A stretch of 39,521 nucleotides of DNA from positions 1 to 39,521 of the forward strand of contig NZ_CYPR01000023.1 of assembly GCF_001408515.1 (NCBI RefSeq), given 5' to 3'. A model generated the notes under the pieces. That model saw only the letters and a list, made by a program, of their open reading frames with translations, was not told the DNA's origin and ran no database searches. This DNA is from Jannaschia seosinensis (GTDB lineage Bacteria; Pseudomonadota; Alphaproteobacteria; Rhodobacterales; Rhodobacteraceae). The translations under genes were made by a program, and so were the position numbers. Positions 32,486 through 39,521 of the stretch are shown here, piece after piece; the stretch's first letter is position 1, and the number at the start of each line of letters is the position of its first letter.

Positions 32486-35400
32486 ATGGCCGAGTTCAAG
32501 AAAATCCTCATTGCCAACCGGGGCGAAATCGCAATCCGCGTGATGCGCGCGGCCAACGAAATGGGGAAACGCACCGTCGCCGTCTATGCCGAAGAGGACA
32601 AGCTGTCGCTCCACCGGTTCAAGGCGGACGAGGCCTACCGGATCGGTGAGGGCATGGGCCCGGTGGCGGCCTATCTGTCGATCGAGGAGATCATCCGGGT
32701 GGCCAAGGCGTCGGGCGCCGATGCGATTCACCCCGGCTATGGCCTGCTCAGCGAAAATCCCGATTTCGTCGATGCCTGCGCCGCCGCAGGCATCACCTTC
32801 ATCGGCCCGAAGGCCGAGACAATGCGCGCTCTGGGCGACAAGGCCAGCGCACGTCGGGTGGCCATTGAAGCCGGCGTGCCGGTCATTCCGGCGACCGAAG
32901 TGCTCGGCGACGACATGGATGCCATCCGCAAGGAAGCCGGCGAGATCGGCTATCCCCTGATGCTCAAGGCATCCTGGGGCGGTGGCGGCCGGGGCATGCG
33001 CCCGATCAGGTCCGAGGACGAGCTTGAGGAGAAGGTGCTTGAGGGCCGCCGCGAGGCCGAGGCCGCGTTCGGCAACGGCGAGGGTTATCTCGAGAAGATG
33101 ATCCTGCGCGCCCGCCACGTCGAGGTGCAGATCCTCGGGGACAGCCACGGCAACATCTACCACCTCTACGAGCGCGACTGCTCCGTCCAGCGGCGCAACC
33201 AGAAGGTCGTGGAGCGCGCACCCGCCCCGTATCTCAGCGAGACGCAGCGGGAGCATATCTGCGCCCTGGGCCGCAAGATCTGCGAGCACGTGAACTACGA
33301 ATGCGCCGGAACGGTCGAGTTCCTGATGGACATGGATTCCGGTGAATTCTTCTTCATCGAGGTCAATCCCCGCGTCCAGGTCGAGCATACGGTGACCGAG
33401 GAAGTCACCGGCATCGACATCGTGCGTGCACAGATCCTGATCGCCGAAGGCAAATCCCTGACCGAGGCGACGGGCGTGGCTTCGCAATACGACGTCACGC
33501 TGGACGGCCACGCGGTGCAATGCCGGGTGACGACCGAGGATCCGCAAAACAACTTCATTCCCGATTACGGCCGGATCACCACGTACCGTTCGGCCACCGG
33601 CATGGGCATCCGTCTCGACGGCGGCACGGCCTATTCCGGCGCCGTCATCACCCGCTACTACGACAGCCTTCTGACCAAGGTCACGGCCTGGGCGCGCACG
33701 CCCGAGGCGGCGATTAAGCGGATGGACCGCGCCCTGCGGGAATTTCGGATCCGGGGCGTGGCGACCAACATTCCCTTCGTCGTGAACCTGCTGAAGCATC
33801 CGAAGTTTCTGAGCTACGAATACTCGACCAAGTTCATCGACGAGACGCCGGAGCTTTTCGACTTCCCCGTGCAACGTGACCGGGCGACGAAGATCCTTAC
33901 CTACATCGCCGACATCTCGGTCAACGGCCATCCCGAGACCGAAGGCCGCCCCCGCCCCGCCCGCGACGCCCGTACGCCCCGGCCACCCGAGCGGTTGGTG
34001 GACACGCCTCCCGACGGCACGAAGCAGATTCTGGAGCGCAGCGGGCCGAAGGCGCTGGCCGAGTGGATGCTGGCGCAGGACCGGCTGCTTCTGACCGACA
34101 CGACGATGCGCGACGGGCACCAATCGCTTCTGGCGACGCGGATGCGCTCGATCGACATGGTCCGCGTGGCGCCTGCCTATGCCACGAACCTCCCCGAATT
34201 GTTCAGCGTGGAATGCTGGGGCGGCGCGACCTTCGACGTGGCCTACCGGTTCCTGCAGGAATGTCCGTGGCAGCGGCTGCGCGATCTGCGCGCGGCGATG
34301 CCGAACCTGCTCACCCAGATGCTGCTGCGGGCCTCGAACGGGGTCGGGTACACCAATTATCCCGACAACGTCGTCACGAACTTCGTACATCAGGCCGCCG
34401 ATACCGGGATCGACGTGTTCCGGGTGTTCGACAGCCTCAACTGGGTCGAGAACATGCGCGTCGCAATGGATGCGGTGATCGAGACGGGCCGCGTGTGCGA
34501 GGGGACGGTCTGCTACACGGGCGACCTGCTGGACCCCGACCGGGCGAAATACGACCTGAAATACTATGTCGGCATGGCCAAGGAGTTGGAGGCCGCCGGG
34601 GCGCATGTGCTGGGCCTCAAGGACATGGCGGGCCTGATGAAGCCGGCGGCGGCGCGCCTTCTTATCCGCGCGCTCAAGGACGAGTTGTCGATACCGGTCC
34701 ATTTTCACACCCACGACACGGCGGGCATCGCCTGTGCGACGATTCTCGCCGCGACCGAAGCGGGCGTGGATGCGGCCGACGTGGCGATGGACAGCTTCTC
34801 CGGCAACACGTCGCAGGCGACGTTCGGCACGATCGTCTCTGCGCTCAAGGATGACGCACGCGACACCGGGCTCGACATCGCCGCCGTGCGCGGGCTCGAC
34901 ACCTACTGGGATGCGGTGCGTGCGCAGTATCTCGCCTTCGAAAGCGGACTGCAGGCGCCGTCCTCGGAGGTCTACCTGCACGAGATGCCCGGCGGCCAGT
35001 TCACCAACCTCAAGGCGCAAGCCCGCTCCATGGGGCTGGAGGAGCGCTGGCACGAGGTTGCGCAGATGTATGCCGACGTGAACCGGATGTTCGGGGATAT
35101 CGTGAAGGTCACGCCCTCCTCGAAGGTGGTGGGCGACATGGCACTGATGATGGTGGCGCAGGGCCTGACCGTGAATCAGGTGCTCGACCCGAAGGTCGAG
35201 GTAAGCTTTCCCGACAGCGTGGTCGACATGATGCGCGGCAATCTGGGCCAGCCGCCGGGCGGATGGCCGAGCGCGTTGCAAAAGAAGGTCCTCAAGGGCG
35301 AAAAGCCCCTGACCGACCGGCCTGGCAAGCATCTCAAGCCCGTGGACCTGGAGGCCGTGCGCGCCGAAGTGGCTCAGAAGCTCGATTGCGAGATCGACGA

Positions 35401-35926
35401 CGAGGACCTCAACGGCTACCTGATGTATCCCAAGGTCTTCAGCGACTACGCGGAGCGGCATGCGACCTACGGCCCCGTGCGGGCGCTGCCGACGCCGGTC
35501 TTCTTCTACGGGATGGAGCCGGGCGACGAGACCCATGCCGAGATCGATCCCGGCAAGCGGCTGGAGATCCGCTGCGTCGCGCGGGGCGAAACGAACCCGG
35601 ATGGCGAAGTACGCGTGTTCTTCGAGCTCAACGGCCAGCCGCGCACGATCCGCGTCCCGGACCGGCGCGTCGCCGGAACCGCGGCCAAGCGCCCGAAGGC
35701 CGAACCGGGCAACGACGCGCATGTCGGCGCCCCGATGCCGGGCGTCATCGCATCGGTCGCGGTTCAGCCCGGCGCACAGGTCAAGAAGGGCGACCTCCTC
35801 GTGACGATCGAAGCGATGAAGATGGAGACCGGGATCCACGCCGACCGCGACGCTAAGATTTTGGGCGTTCATGTGACGCCCGGTGCCCAAATTGACGCAA
35901 AGGACTTGCTCGTGGAACTGGGCTGA
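32486..35926 (+). CDS. pyc: Pyruvate carboxylase
   Basis: 1146 residues, full length for the single-chain enzyme. The biotin carboxylase domain is residues about 1–450 (ILIANRGEIAIRVMRAANEM, the ATP-grasp SWGGGGRGM loop, EVNPRVQVEHTVTE). The carboxyltransferase domain starts LLLTDTTMRDGHQSLLATRM at about 530. The C-terminal biotinyl domain has EAMKMET with the biotin lysine at K1112. It makes oxaloacetate from pyruvate, HCO3- and ATP. GGAGGG lies upstream of the ATG (GACGGGAGGGACCAG). The 248-base spacer to uvrD should hold both promoters. Confidence 0.98.
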   Translation: MAEFKKILIANRGEIAIRVMRAANEMGKRTVAVYAEEDKLSLHRFKADEAYRIGEGMGPVAAYLSIEEIIRVAKASGADAIHPGYGLLSENPDFVDACAAAGITFIGPKAETMRALGDKASARRVAIEAGVPVIPATEVLGDDMDAIRKEAGEIGYPLMLKASWGGGGRGMRPIRSEDELEEKVLEGRREAEAAFGNGEGYLEKMILRARHVEVQILGDSHGNIYHLYERDCSVQRRNQKVVERAPAPYLSETQREHICALGRKICEHVNYECAGTVEFLMDMDSGEFFFIEVNPRVQVEHTVTEEVTGIDIVRAQILIAEGKSLTEATGVASQYDVTLDGHAVQCRVTTEDPQNNFIPDYGRITTYRSATGMGIRLDGGTAYSGAVITRYYDSLLTKVTAWARTPEAAIKRMDRALREFRIRGVATNIPFVVNLLKHPKFLSYEYSTKFIDETPELFDFPVQRDRATKILTYIADISVNGHPETEGRPRPARDARTPRPPERLVDTPPDGTKQILERSGPKALAEWMLAQDRLLLTDTTMRDGHQSLLATRMRSIDMVRVAPAYATNLPELFSVECWGGATFDVAYRFLQECPWQRLRDLRAAMPNLLTQMLLRASNGVGYTNYPDNVVTNFVHQAADTGIDVFRVFDSLNWVENMRVAMDAVIETGRVCEGTVCYTGDLLDPDRAKYDLKYYVGMAKELEAAGAHVLGLKDMAGLMKPAAARLLIRALKDELSIPVHFHTHDTAGIACATILAATEAGVDAADVAMDSFSGNTSQATFGTIVSALKDDARDTGLDIAAVRGLDTYWDAVRAQYLAFESGLQAPSSEVYLHEMPGGQFTNLKAQARSMGLEERWHEVAQMYADVNRMFGDIVKVTPSSKVVGDMALMMVAQGLTVNQVLDPKVEVSFPDSVVDMMRGNLGQPPGGWPSALQKKVLKGEKPLTDRPGKHLKPVDLEAVRAEVAQKLDCEIDDEDLNGYLMYPKVFSDYAERHATYGPVRALPTPVFFYGMEPGDETHAEIDPGKRLEIRCVARGETNPDGEVRVFFELNGQPRTIRVPDRRVAGTAAKRPKAEPGNDAHVGAPMPGVIASVAVQPGAQVKKGDLLVTIEAMKMETGIHADRDAKILGVHVTPGAQIDAKDLLVELG

Positions 35927-35959
35927 GCGTCTGGACGGACTCATCTGCGGAACGATGCA

Positions 35960-35989
35960 GCGAACCGGCATGAACTAATGCCGGTTCGC
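35960..35989. terminator. 12-bp perfect hairpin after pyc
   Basis: GCGAACCGGCAT (35960–35971) pairs fully with ATGCCGGTTCGC (35978–35989) around the loop GAACTA. It lies 33 bases beyond the pyc stop. There is no T-run, so it may act as a Rho-assisted end or as a 3' stabiliser of the pyc message. Confidence 0.55.
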
Positions 35990-36082
35990 GGACACAGCGC
36001 CTTGTTCTGGCCCCGGAATCTCCGTCCAAGTGACGCAGAGTGAGGTTAGCGGTCGTGGAAACGCACGATTGCGAGGACTGCC

Positions 36083-36829
36083 ATGTCATTCGTTCCAGAA
36101 GCCGTATGCCGTTTCGCAGGTAACGAAAAAGGCGCCGTCACGGTCGAGTGGGTCGTCCTTGCCGGCGCCGTCACGGGGCTCGGCCTCGCGATGAGCGCCG
36201 TCATCAACGAAGGCTTCCTCTCCCTCTCCGGAACCGTCGACAGCGAATTGCGCGGCAAGAAATACGCCACCGCCGGCACCACCTATACCGACGGGTTCGA
36301 TCACGGCGCCGGCGGCTGGGACAATGGCCGCGTCTCCGACATTCCCGGAATCGGAAACGTGCTGGGCCCGTTGCCACGCACCGGCGGGGCCGAATCGACA
36401 AGCCGCACCTTTTTCACCGATCCCGACGCGGCGGACGTCTCGTTCGAGTTCGACATGCTCGGGATGGACGAGCTCGAAGCCGACGATTCGAGCACGATCT
36501 ACATCAACGGCGCCGCCGTCGGCTCCATCAGCGTCTCCGGCGGCCACGCCACCTTCACCGCCTCCGAGGGGAACGCGGAGCGCAACATCTCTGTGCGCAC
36601 GCAAAATATCGACAGCGGCGTGAACCTTGGCGGGGGCTCCGCGCCCGACGCCCGCACCGCCGTTCAGGTCACGATCGGCAACGACGGCTCCGGTCAGGTC
36701 AGCATCGGCTTCGGCAGCGATACGAGCACCGGCGCAGACAACGAATCCTTCGCGGTCGACAACTTCTCGGCGCTCGGGATCGACGACGGCCTGAACAATT
36801 CTTCCACCGAGACGGGCGCGGGCGCCTGA
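36083..36829 (+). CDS. Type IV pilin-like secreted protein with a lectin-like C-terminal domain
   Basis: 248 residues with GAGGA before the ATG. Residues 1–17 end in NEKG, followed by AVTVEWVVLAGAVTGLGLAM. That is a prepilin peptidase site (G17/A18) with the +5 glutamate (E22) and a hydrophobic helix, as in Flp/TadE-type proteins. The rest is acidic, glycine- and serine-rich and beta-like (GFDHGAGGWDN, VSFEFDMLGMDELEADDSS, TIYINGAAVGSISVSGGHAT), resembling a LamG/concanavalin jelly roll. It is much longer than Flp pilins (about 50–70 residues). No tad genes are nearby. An inverted repeat, GGTGCAAG/CTTGCACC (36840–36847, 36875–36882), follows the stop. Confidence 0.7.
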   Translation: MSFVPEAVCRFAGNEKGAVTVEWVVLAGAVTGLGLAMSAVINEGFLSLSGTVDSELRGKKYATAGTTYTDGFDHGAGGWDNGRVSDIPGIGNVLGPLPRTGGAESTSRTFFTDPDAADVSFEFDMLGMDELEADDSSTIYINGAAVGSISVSGGHATFTASEGNAERNISVRTQNIDSGVNLGGGSAPDARTAVQVTIGNDGSGQVSIGFGSDTSTGADNESFAVDNFSALGIDDGLNNSSTETGAGA

Positions 36830-36920
36830 CCGCACGTCAGGTGCAAGATACTCGCCGAAAGGCTGCGTTTTTCACTTGCACCCGCTTTGCCGTTTTCCTA
36901 TTTCCGCGTCACCGAAGCGG

Positions 36921-36995
36921 GCGGGCGTAGCTCAGGGGTAGAGCATTACCTTGCCAAGGTAAGGGTCGTGAGTTCGAATCTCATCGCCCGCTCCA
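36921..36995 (+). tRNA. tRNA-Gly (anticodon GCC)
   Basis: A cloverleaf with acceptor stem GCGGGCG/CGCCCGC (36921–36927 with 36985–36991), D arm GCTC/GAGC, anticodon stem TTACC/GGTAA around TTGCCAA, and T arm GTGAG/CTCAT with loop TTCGAAT. The discriminator is T and CCA is encoded (36993–36995). The anticodon GCC reads GGC/GGT. Confidence 0.97.
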
Positions 36996-37015
36996 TTTCG
37001 GATCGTATGACATGC

Positions 37016-37048
37016 GAAAAGCCCTCGACCTAACGGTCGGGGGTTTTC
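37016..37048 (+). terminator. Intrinsic terminator after tRNA-Gly
   Basis: CCCTCGACC (37022–37030) and GGTCGGGGG (37035–37043) form a nine-pair stem with one T·G and the loop TAAC. It is followed by TTTT at 37044–37047; the AAAA before the stem could pair with it. It ends the tRNA-Gly transcript 87 bases before hisB. Confidence 0.75.
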
Positions 37049-37134
37049 GCATTCCGAGCGTCGGCAATCGGCCTTCCCCGCACGCCGCAGGCCCGCTAGA
37101 CGAAGCGCATCCAACCCCGCCGGAGACCATTTCG

Positions 37135-37722
37135 ATGCGCAAAGCCAGCCTGACCCGAAAGACCGCGGAGACCGACATTTCGGTCGCGCTGAACCTCGAC
37201 GGCACCGGCCTGTGCGACATTCGTACAGGGGTCTCATTCTTCGATCACATGCTCGATCAGCTCGGCCGCCACGCGCTGATCGACCTGGAGGTTCGGTGCG
37301 ACGGCGACACGCATATCGACGACCATCACAGCGTCGAGGATGTCGGCATCGCCATCGGACAGGCGCTGACCCAAGCCGTTGGCGACAAGCGGGGCATCCG
37401 GCGCTACGGCTCGTGCCTGCTGCCGATGGACGATGCGCTGGTACGTGCGGCGCTCGACCTGTCGGGACGCCCCTACCTCGCATGGGAGGTTCCGTTCACC
37501 GCGCCGCAGATCAAGGGATTCGACACGGAGCTCGTGCGGGAGTTCTTCCAGGCGCTCTCGACGCATGGGGGAATTTCGCTCCACATCGATGGGCTGCGCG
37601 GGATCAACAGCCATCACATCGCCGAGGCCGCGTTCAAGGCGGTCGCGCGCGCCCTCCGCGATGCGCTGGAGACCGATTCGCGCCGAGCCGACGCAATTCC
37701 ATCCACGAAGGGATCGCTCTGA
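37135..37722 (+). CDS. hisB: Imidazoleglycerol-phosphate dehydratase
   Basis: 195 residues from ATG at 37135 ([20 protein letters not shown]). The upstream in-frame extension crosses the terminator and is rejected. Manganese-binding motifs are [28 protein letters not shown] and [19 protein letters not shown]. It catalyses the dehydration to imidazole-acetol phosphate in histidine synthesis. There is no phosphatase domain, as is usual outside enterobacteria. The hisH GTG follows one base after the stop. Confidence 0.97.
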   Translation: MRKASLTRKTAETDISVALNLDGTGLCDIRTGVSFFDHMLDQLGRHALIDLEVRCDGDTHIDDHHSVEDVGIAIGQALTQAVGDKRGIRRYGSCLLPMDDALVRAALDLSGRPYLAWEVPFTAPQIKGFDTELVREFFQALSTHGGISLHIDGLRGINSHHIAEAAFKAVARALRDALETDSRRADAIPSTKGSL

Positions 37723-37723
37723 C

Positions 37724-38362
37724 GTGCTCACGGTTCTGATCGACTACGACAGCGGCAACCTGCATTCCGCCCGCAAGGCCTTCGAACGTATGGCGCGGGA
37801 GGAGGATGCTGGCGCAATCCTCGTATCGTCCCGCCCCGAAGACGTCGCGCGTGCGGACCGCGTCGTCCTTCCCGGTGACGGCGCCTTCCCGGCGTGTCGA
37901 CGCGGGCTGCGAGGATACGAAGGCCTCGACGAGGCGGTGCTGGAAGCGATCGACCGGCATGGCCGGCCGTTCATGGGAATCTGCGTCGGCATGCAGATGC
38001 TCGCCACGCGTGGGCTGGAATACGAAGAAGTCGCGGGCTTCGACGCCATCGGCGGGACCGTTCGGCGGATCGAGCCGGACGACCGGACGCTCAAGGTGCC
38101 GCATATGGGCTGGAACGACCTCGTGGTCACGGGCGCGCATCCGGTGTTGGAAGGCGTGCAAACGGGTGATCACGCCTATTTCGTACATTCCTACCAGATG
38201 GAGGTCGACGAACCCGCCGACAGGCTTGCCCATGTGGAATATGGCGGACCCGTCACCGCCATCGTCGGGCGCGACACGGTGATCGGCACGCAGTTCCACC
38301 CGGAGAAGAGCCAGCGGACCGGCCTGCGCCTCATCGGCAATTTCCTGCGCTGGACGCCTTGA
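37724..38362 (+). CDS. hisH: Imidazole glycerol phosphate synthase, glutaminase subunit HisH
   Basis: 212 residues from GTG at 37724 (LTVLIDYDSGNLHSARKAFE). It is a class I glutamine amidotransferase with the nucleophile C87 in GICVGMQML, oxyanion segment LPGDGAFPAC, and the H-x-E pair in GTQFHPEKSQ. It supplies ammonia to HisF. hisF and hisA usually lie downstream, but here the next gene is on the other strand, so its partner is encoded elsewhere. Confidence 0.96.
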   Translation: MLTVLIDYDSGNLHSARKAFERMAREEDAGAILVSSRPEDVARADRVVLPGDGAFPACRRGLRGYEGLDEAVLEAIDRHGRPFMGICVGMQMLATRGLEYEEVAGFDAIGGTVRRIEPDDRTLKVPHMGWNDLVVTGAHPVLEGVQTGDHAYFVHSYQMEVDEPADRLAHVEYGGPVTAIVGRDTVIGTQFHPEKSQRTGLRLIGNFLRWTP

Positions 38363-38368
38363 CCCCGC

Positions 38369-38755
38369 CTACTGAACCTTCACCCAGTTCTGACGCGCAC
38401 AGATGAGCCCCCCGGCCACGCAGCCGCGCAGTGCCATCTGGTCGCCCGACAGCGCAATCTTGCCGAGATAGACCTTGTCGTTCGACGGCCGCCAGACCCG
38501 CCCCTCATAGGCCCCGCCGCCGACGGGGCTCATGTCGCGGACGATTTGCTTGCCGATACCCTCCGACCGATATTCGCCGTCCCTGTTGAAGGTGCGAGTG
38601 ATCGTGCCGCAGTAATTCGTGCCGCAGGGCGCGATGGTGACATGGGCAAAGCTGCCATCGTCCACCTCGGTCTGCCAGACACCCTCGATTGGATCGGCCG
38701 CGGCCATGCCTGCCAGACCAAGCGCGGCGGCGAGCGTCAGTGCGAAACGTTTCAT
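38369..38755 (-). CDS. DUF2147 secreted protein
   Basis: 128 residues from ATG at 38755. The signal peptide is MKRFALTLAAALGLAGMAAA, with cleavage likely before DPIEGVW. The mature part follows the DUF2147 pattern: GVWQTEVDDGSFAHVTIAPC, CGTITRTFN, and KVYLGKIALSGDQMALRGCV followed by ICARQNWVKV. Four cysteines could form two disulfides in the periplasm. The function is unknown; the fold is a small lipocalin-like barrel in characterised relatives. It is convergent with hisH. Confidence 0.88.
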   Translation of the reverse strand: MKRFALTLAAALGLAGMAAADPIEGVWQTEVDDGSFAHVTIAPCGTNYCGTITRTFNRDGEYRSEGIGKQIVRDMSPVGGGAYEGRVWRPSNDKVYLGKIALSGDQMALRGCVAGGLICARQNWVKVQ

Positions 38756-38876
38756 TGCGATATCCTTCCAGAAGCAGCACGAGCGTCGCGCATCGCACCC
38801 GCCCCTGTCCACCGTGACGTTCCGATAAAGATCGGAAAGCGTTGAGGGGCAATTAACCCGCATAATACCAACGGCA

Positions 38877-39265
38877 TCATCCGCTGACCTTCGCCCAATC
38901 TCGGGAGGTTATCGAGGCGACCCGCTCCGGGATTGCGATGAGCGCGTTCCACGCCTCGCAGCAGGCGCCGACGATGGCGTCGTAGCTCTCGAAGACGCGG
39001 TTCGCGAGGTGGTTCTGGCGGAGAAATTGCCAGATGTTTTCGACCGGGTTCAGCTCGGGGCTGTAGGGCGGAAGCGTCAGTAGGGTGATGTTCGCCGGCA
39101 CGACGAGCTCCCTGGAGCTGTGCCAGCCGGCGCCGTCAACGACGAGGATGGCGTGCGCGCCGGGCGAAACGTGCCGGGCGATCTCGGCGAGGTGGTCGCT
39201 CATCGCACCTGTGTTGGCGTAGGGCATGACAAGCGCGGCGCCGGTCGCGCGGGCCGGGCAGACGG
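38877..39265 (-). pseudogene. IS630-family transposase, C-terminal fragment
   Basis: From about 39265 the frame reads AVCPARATGAALVMPYANTG, then HAILVVDGAGWHSSRELVVP and PPYSPELNPVENIWQFLRQN, ending at 38877. These are the second aspartate (DGAGWH) and the glutamate region (SPELNPVE) of the IS630 DDE domain. The N-terminal helix-turn-helix and first aspartate are missing. Upstream of AVCPAR the sequence departs from the expected 'YLFG' in every frame, so the element is truncated at a junction near 39265. Not functional by itself. Confidence 0.8.
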
Positions 39266-39521
39266 CTTCTTTGGCTGCCGCCCGTGATGCAAGTAGCTTT
39301 TGACCCTTTTGACGTGTGATCGAGTGCGAACTTCTTTAAGGCCTCGATGTGCGGCACTTCCAGAAGCCGCGGGCCGATATGGTGATCTGCGGAGCGGGGC
39401 CAAATCTCCAAAACGAGCTCTTGGCTCTGAGCCAACTACTGGTTTCCCCATTCCAGATCTGTTCGATCGTTGCGCCCATTCAGGTCGTCGGCTTCTCACA
39501 CTCCCCTTGGCACCGACGCTG
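39266..39521. other. Unrecognised sequence beyond the IS630 junction
   Basis: About 256 bases to the window end. A minus-strand frame reads ELVLEIWPRSADHHIGPRLL followed by EVPHIEALKKFALDHTSKGS, which looks like real protein sequence but is not recognised and changes frame into the transposase fragment. It is likely part of another gene or element cut by the same rearrangement. Confidence 0.35.

Noticed and set aside
32147-35971. Long minus-strand frame of 1274 codons opposite pyc
   Set aside because: Antisense shadow of pyruvate carboxylase: rich in H, R, G and L with no domain, while the plus strand encodes a complete, motif-bearing enzyme.
36840-36882. Inverted repeat after the pilin-like gene as a terminator
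   Set aside because: Eight-base arms with a 27-base spacer and a T-run inside the loop instead of after the stem; too weak to list as a terminator.

Overview
The window reads as a chromosomal segment of a GC-rich alphaproteobacterium of the family Rhodobacteraceae (Roseobacter/Rhodobacter group). This is inferred from gene order and families, not from a database search. The supporting signs are a hisD–UPF0262–phosphatase–infA–maf–RNase E/G–yacG run, a DksA with a single cysteine, a DUF2927 lipoprotein next to MoxR and VWA genes, a long structured leader in front of mraZ, and a DUF1127 gene followed by hairpins with CCTCCC loops.

Layout. 1–921: a mobile-element scar, made of an IS21-type end (istA start) inserted into a broken tyrosine integrase, lying directly beyond the 3' end of tRNA-Phe(GAA). 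1120–6236 (minus strand): a housekeeping operon, read as small basic protein, DUF2948, hisD, UPF0262, low-Mr phosphatase, infA, maf, RNase E/G-like, yacG, then tRNA-Phe. 6360–8000: tRNA-Thr(GGT), an FAD monooxygenase and dksA. 8177–11800 (plus): MoxR ATPase, DUF2927 lipoprotein, a 53-residue membrane protein and a CoxE-like VWA protein. 11803–15950: a mixed stretch with DUF421, M48 peptidase, PfkB kinase, DUF502, a PRC-barrel-like protein and several possible small genes.

15991–25819 (minus): the first half of the division and cell wall (dcw) cluster, mraZ-rsmH-ftsL-ftsI-murE-murF-mraY-(ACT)-murD. The genes are tightly packed with several 4-base overlaps. The cluster stops after murD; ftsW, murG, murC, murB, ddl, ftsQ, ftsA and ftsZ are not in the window. 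Upstream of mraZ lies a leader of about 350 bases with two strong hairpins, a triple TGGNN repeat at 10-bp spacing that fits a MraZ operator, and a consensus DnaA box inside a nested inverted repeat. This leader corresponds in position and layout to the UpsM sRNA leader of Rhodobacter sphaeroides.

26566–28853 (minus): mrp and an MFS exporter. 29084–29673 (plus): a DUF1127 gene followed by eight tandem stem-loops, each showing CCTCCC (an anti-Shine-Dalgarno sequence) in its loop. The last stem-loop is followed by a T-run. This is an expanded CcsR/'cuckoo'-type sRNA array and the most interesting object in the window. 29814–35926: uvrD and pyruvate carboxylase, divergent. 36083–36829: an unusual pilin-like secreted protein. 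36921–38755: tRNA-Gly(GCC), hisB-hisH and DUF2147. 38877–39521: a truncated IS630-type transposase joined to unrecognised sequence.
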